DNA of 64,000 bases, from the NCBI GenBank assembly GCA_002914805.1, contig JXTB01000015.1, positions 1,394,344-1,458,343 on the forward strand, given 5' to 3'. Position 1 is the stretch's first letter, and the number at the start of each line of letters is the position of its first letter. This document shows positions 59,440 through 64,000 of the stretch, in pieces. The translations under genes and the position numbers were made by a program. Below the pieces are notes generated by a model. That model worked only from the letters and a program-made list of their open reading frames with translations. It searched no databases and had not been told where the DNA came from. The DNA comes from Parasponia andersonii. Its lineage: Eukaryota > Streptophyta > Magnoliopsida > Rosales > Cannabaceae.

Positions 59440-61320
59440 GCAAACACCAAAAACACTACCAGAGTCACTGGAACTAGCCAAAACCAACCCTAAAGTACTG
59501 TTACTACACAGGCAGACCCTGCTCAGGATAAGCCTATTATGACCGCATCAGAAAACCTTACTCAGAGACAGGATCGCATGGAAGAGACACTGGTGATCCT
59601 TCAGCAAATCACAAACCAGATCAATAACACTCTACGACGACTTGCTGAAGGGTAGATGGTGACCCCACCGCAGCACGAATGTCCCAAAGAATATCCTGCT
59701 CAACTACCTAAGAAGGGAATATAGATCCTAGAGACAAGGAGATGCGACGAGCCAAGAACCCAGCAAGAGTGTCCTAAAGATGCATCTCCAAAGGAAAAGG
59801 TAAAGTCGCAAACTTGCCTCCAGAATCTAGTACAGAGAGTTCAAGTACTAACCGTGATCGTGGACAACCTTCTCACAAATCCACTGATAGTCAAGATTGC
59901 TTGAGCAGCAAACGAAGACGACCATCAAGAAGTGTCTTCGAAAGAATCAGTAGAGAGTCGAGACAAGATCCTGCGGACCTAAGACAATACTTGGAGCGGC
60001 GATGTAGCCATGAATGATCCATATCGCATCATAACGACCAAAGTCGATCTCGTCGCACTATTTCGCTGGATTCCTCTCACAGATCGCAGAAGACTCTGCC
60101 TGACCAACCCGCCATGCATCAAGATAACGATCAAAGGCCGTCTTTGCCACCAACAAGAGATAATGCTCTCCCTCCAAATGTTGATGTTCACAATTTAAGA
60201 ATCGCGTTAGACGCACTTGCTGGTCGGAACGATGAGCTCGCTGATGGGTATCGTCAATCCCCATTCAGCAAGGAAGTCTAAGCTACTGCCCTACCTACTG
60301 GATTCAGACTTCCCACCATAAACACTTTTGATGGGAAAACTAATCCACAAGACCATATGGATCACTTCAGCGACTTGATGGAACTCCATCGTGTCAATGA
60401 TCAAGCACGTTGCAGATGTTTTGCTGTAACTCTCTCAAGAGCAGCGAAGAAGTGGTTCCGAGGACTCAAATCCGGCTCGATCTGGTCCTGACAATAACTT
60501 CAGACAGCATTCTTGAGACAGTTTCAAGTTGCAAAGAATTTCACTGTTCCACTTGTTAGCTTGTCTGAAATTCGACAAGGTCCAGAGGAGACTCTACGAT
60601 CTTATCTCAATCAATTCACCTCAGAGTTGGCAAAGGTCAACAACCCACCTGAGGGAGGAGTTTTAACTCTCATGATGGCTGGGGTGCGACTAGAAACTAA
60701 ACTCTGGGAGGAATTACTTGAGAGAGAATGTAGGACTCTAGAAGACTTCTACCGAAGGATTGGTTGCATTTGAGGGTAGAATCTTCACACGAGAATCTCC
60801 AAAAAACAAAGAAAGAAGGAAGGAAAGATGCAACTAAAGACGCGATCATTACTAACAATAACAGTAAGAAGAAAAATAAAAGAAATAATGAGCAGTTGAG
60901 GAAGAATCAGCCTAGACCCAAAAAGCAGGAGATTTCAAGTGCTCCCATGCGGTTCAACAATCACGCTGAGTTAAACGCGCCCATAGATCATATCTATGCG
61001 GTTACAAACCAGAAGTAGCGATACCATCAACTGGAACTAATGAAACGAGATAGGGCAAAGCACGACCCCAACAAGTTCTGCCGGTATCACAATGATATTG
61101 AGCATCATACCAATAATTGCTTTGCCTTGAAGGATGAAATTGAAAGGCTGATTAAAGAAGGGCGACTGCAGCAGTACACTAGGCAGAACGACGAAAGGCG
61201 AGAAGAAAACTAACAGTGACCTCCAGAAATTCAACACGAAGTCCGTACTATCTTTGGAGGACTGTATGTTGGTGGAGATTCGAAAAGAGCTCAAGACATG
61301 TATGCACGAGAAGCTTGACA
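59440..61320 (+). pseudogene. gag region of Tat element 3
   Basis: Shares TRVTGTSQNQP-like residues at the start, KRTFDGKT-like and AAKKWFRGLKSGS residues in the gag domain, VRLETKLWEELLERECRTLE near 60690-60745, and a zinc-knuckle region with CRYHNDIEHHTNNCFALKDE near 61080-61140. Broken in several places. Confidence 0.82.
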
Positions 61321-61399
61321 ACAGCCATTAACTAACGTCATGCATCTTGAGCAGCGACAATGCAAGCTTCAACGAGTACCGGACTTGGACATTACCTTC

Positions 61400-62025
61400 A
61401 CAGAATAGGATGCAAGGGAAGTCCATTATCCACATAATGACGCGTTGGTCATAAAAATTAATTGTGGAAGCACACAGTTATGGCGAGTAATAGTTGATAA
61501 CGGAAGTGCTGTGGATATCCTGTACTACGACGCTTTTAAGAAGATAGGGTTGAATGTGAGCAACTTGAAGCCTACCGTCACTCCATTCTATGGTTTCACT
61601 GGTCACAGCCTGATGCCTATGGGCATGATTGAATTAATGGTTAACGTTGGAACCTATCCTAGGGTTTCAACGATAATGACCCAATTCTTGGTGGTAGATT
61701 ACCCCTCTGCATTCAATGCTGTTCTGGGAAGATCGAAACTAAGGGAACTTCGAGCCGTCACTTCAATCTACCATCTCACTATGAAATTCCCGACCCAACA
61801 CAGGGTAGGCGAGGTGCGAGGAAACCAATATGATGCGAGGACTTGTTATAACAACTCATTGAAACTCGCAGTAAGGATGCGACGTCTCGCACAATGATGG
61901 TCTAGCTGCCAGAGGAAGCGTCAGTCGAAGCAACAGAGAAAGCATCAGTCGAAGCAGCAGGCAAAGCGTCAGTCGAAGCCGCAGGCCAAGCGTCAGTCGA
62001 ATCTTCAATTAAAGCGTCAATCGAT
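61400..62025 (+). pseudogene. protease region of Tat element 3
   Basis: WRVIVDNGSAVDILYYDAFK near 61480-61540 holds the D-N-G-S active site. The second block FLVVDYPSAFNAVLGRSKLR and YHLTMKFPTQH follow. A linker of SVEAAGKASVEAAGQ-like repeats at 61915-62020 leads into RT. Tat-type processing enzyme of the Gag-Pol polyprotein. Confidence 0.85.
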
Positions 62026-63450
62026 ATGATCGGCGAAGACTTCAATCCTCGTGAAATAGACGAAGAAGTCAAGACTAGACCAATTGAAGATCTGGAGGAT
62101 TTGTTATTTGACATGTCTTCCAAGACTTTAAAGATTGGAACGGAGATTCAGGAACCTGTGCGAGCTTCATTGGTCGCTTTTCTGAATTCTAACTTGGATG
62201 TCTTTGCATGGCGACATTCTGACATGGTAGGGATTGATTCGAGGATCATATGCCACCACCTTAACATAGATCTGACAAAGAAGCCTGTACGGCAGAAAAG
62301 AAGAGCTATGAATCCAGAGCACTACGTCGCGTTAAAAGAAGAGGTGGAGAAGCTGCTCGAAATTGGGTTCATAAGAGAATCATTTTATCCTGACTGGCTT
62401 GCAAACCCGGTTTTGGTGAAGAAACCCAATGGGAAGTGGAGAACGTGTATCGATTTCACCGATCTTAATAAAGCATGCCCGAAGGACAGCTTCCCACTTC
62501 CGAGAATCGAACAGCTTGTAGATGTGACCTCGGGGCATGAACTTTTAAGTTTCATGGACGCATATTCTAGATATAATCAAATCCCCATATACGAGCTAGA
62601 TGAGGACTATACCTCGTTCATCACAGATCGAGGATTATACTGCTATAAAAAGATGCCCTTCGGACCTGTCAACGTAGGAGCGACCTACCAGCATCTTGTC
62701 AATATGATGCTTGCAAAACAAATTGGCAAGACAATGGAGGTATACGTCGACGACATGTTGGTGAAGTCGGAGAAAGCCGAAGATTACATTAAGCACCTTG
62801 ATGAGATGTTCAAAATTCTCCAGAAATATCAAATGAAGCTAAACCCCCAGAAGTGTGTGTTCGGGGTAGAATCTAGAAAATTTTTGGGTTTTATGGTCAA
62901 TCAGCGAGGTATTGAAGTGAACCCTCATAAGATACAAGCGTTGATTGATATGCAATCTCCTCGTAAACCCAAGGATGTGCAAAGCCTAGCAGAAAGAGTA
63001 GTTGCACTGAGTCGGTTTGTATCCAGATCGACCGATAAATGCCAACCTTTCTTTGAAGTATTGAAAGGATCAAAGAGGTTTGAATGGATGAAAGAATGCG
63101 AGCAGGCATTCCAAGAGTTGAAATAGCACTTGGGTTCTCCTCCACTCTTGTCGAAGCCAAACCCAGGAGAAGAATTATGCTTATATCTCACGATTACCAA
63201 ATACGCGACGAGTGCTGCATTAATTCACGAGGGAAATGTACAGCGACCTGTCAATTATATAAGTAAAAGATTACTTGATGCCTAAACCAGGTATCCAGAG
63301 ATGGAAAAGTTGACGCTAGCGCTCGTCATCGCATCAAGAAAGCTTCGACCTTACTTCCATGCTCACTCCATCAGGGTTTTCACGAATTTTTCGTTAAAAC
63401 AGGTTCTAAAGAAACCTGAGGCATGAAGACGGCTGCTTAAGTGGGCTGTT
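62026..63450 (+). pseudogene. reverse transcriptase and RNase H of Tat element 3
   Basis: The best-preserved pol of the window. In order: NSNLDVFAWRHSDMVGIDSR, ICHHLNIDLTKKPVRQKRR (start of RT), LVKKPNGKWRTCIDFTDLNK, GLYCYKKMPFG, YVDDMLVKSEKAEDY (catalytic Y-V-D-D near 62740-62760), then SLAERVVALSRFVSR and the RNase H with ASRKLRPYFHAHSIRVFTNF near 63330-63390. The sequence and order are those of Tat-lineage Ty3/gypsy. It is a fossil: the reading frame does not run through to the next domain. Confidence 0.92.
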
Positions 63451-64000
63451 GAATTGAGTCAATTTGACATCAATTTTCAACCTCGCACTGCCATCAAAGG
63501 TCAGGCCCTCGCAGATTTTATTGCAGAATTCACATATAACGTCGAACTTCCAATAGGAGTACTCGGGAAACCCCCTTCAGATACATCAAGGCTATGGAAA
63601 CTTTATATTGATGGGTCATCGAACGAAAATGGAGCAGGTGCAGGCCTAGTTTTAATCAGTCCTGAAGGGCACAACATTCATTGTGCACTTCGCTTCAAGT
63701 TCCCGGCGTCGAATAATGAGGCTGAATATACATCACTGATAGCTGGGCTAAAGCTTGCACAAGAAATGAAGGTCGAGATGATTGAAGTATACAGCGACTC
63801 CCAGCTGGTCGTTTATCAGGTTAAGGGCGATTACCAAGCGAGAGGAATGAGAATGATAGCTTATTTGTAGGAGGTGCAACGATTGTTCTTAACATTCACC
63901 GCTTATAACATTCAGCTTCTTCCTCGCAATGAAAATACCCGAGCGGATGCCCTTGCTAAGCTCGCTTCAATGAAAGATGCAGAGTTGTTGAAGGTAGTTC
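63451..64000 (+). pseudogene. second (archaeal-type) RNase H of Tat element 3 and start of the spacer to integrase
   Basis: SQFDINFQPRTAIKGQALAD opens the region, followed by LYIDGSSNENGAGAGLVLIS (first catalytic D), [20 protein letters not shown] (E) and [19 protein letters not shown] (D). These are the D-E-D positions of an archaeal-type RNase H, the mark of the Tat/Ogre lineage. Downstream, ENTRADALAKLASMKDAELL still belongs to the domain end. Integrase lies beyond the edge. Confidence 0.9.

Larger units (their letters stand above)
58723..64000 (+). mobile_element. Tat element 3: Ty3/gypsy Tat element, cut by the window edge
   Basis: It starts with an LTR (58723-59375) preceded by CTAGA, whose partner lies outside. 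Gag, protease, RT, RNase H and the second RNase H follow on the plus strand; integrase, the presumed antisense gene and the 3' LTR would lie to the right. It is broken in several places, fewer than element 1, and keeps the longest open stretch of pol in the window (62026-63126). Age cannot be judged from one LTR. Confidence 0.9.

Noticed and set aside
1-64000. CRISPR arrays, operons, riboswitches, prokaryotic promoters, phage or organelle genes
   Set aside because: No spaced short direct repeats, no dense gene strings and no recognisable organelle genes; the 14-bp and 25-bp arrays are contiguous tandem repeats in retrotransposons.

Overview
This window reads as nuclear DNA of a flowering plant, probably a eudicot. 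It is AT-rich, has no operon-like gene spacing and no organelle genes I could recognise, and is packed with plant-type LTR retrotransposons (Ty3/gypsy Tat lineage with a second RNase H; Ty3/gypsy chromoviruses of the Tekay/Del type; a Copia LTR). It also holds a tRNA-derived SINE, LINE 3' ends, MITE-like repeats and a CACTA-like remnant. I found no host protein-coding gene, rRNA, tRNA or CRISPR that I can support. All names come from reading motifs by eye; no database was searched.

Layout. 1-683: 3' part of a Copia-type LTR that runs off the left edge. 684-3986: AT-rich DNA with a MITE end, one SINE copy (3144-3308) and TA microsatellites. 3994-15107: Tat element 1, coding strand minus, flanked by GTTAC, sitting inside CACTA-like sequence. 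15166-21465: gene-poor DNA with a LINE 3' end (ending 17041) and a 109-bp tandem repeat near 20.7 kb. 21471-23651: a solo LTR flanked by CTTCC. 23657-28240: AT-rich DNA with a MITE candidate and a second SINE copy (26445-26635). 28240-37736: a LINE 3' end split by chromovirus element 5 (28457-36519, minus) and by a solo LTR (36772-37598, flanked by CTCAT). 37741-39686: AT-rich DNA with a 200-bp MITE. 39692-47906: Tat element 2, plus strand, flanked by GTATA. 48098-58112: chromovirus element 4, minus strand, flanked by AAAAA. 58723-64000: Tat element 3, plus strand, cut by the right edge.

How the parts relate. The three Tat copies belong to one family: related LTRs with a 25-bp repeat array, the same gag start and the same primer-binding neighbourhood. 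Elements 1 and 2 share an unusual extra gene between the pol region and the 3' LTR, on the strand opposite to gag-pol. It encodes a plant 'putative gypsy type transposon' domain followed by a coiled coil and seems to be split by short introns. Element 2 keeps both LTRs, gag, a protease-like region and this antisense gene but shows no polymerase region, so it looks like a non-autonomous derivative. All LTR elements are fossils: their coding parts are interrupted many times and their LTR pairs have diverged (about 5% in element 2, roughly 7-8% in element 1, more in elements 4 and 5).
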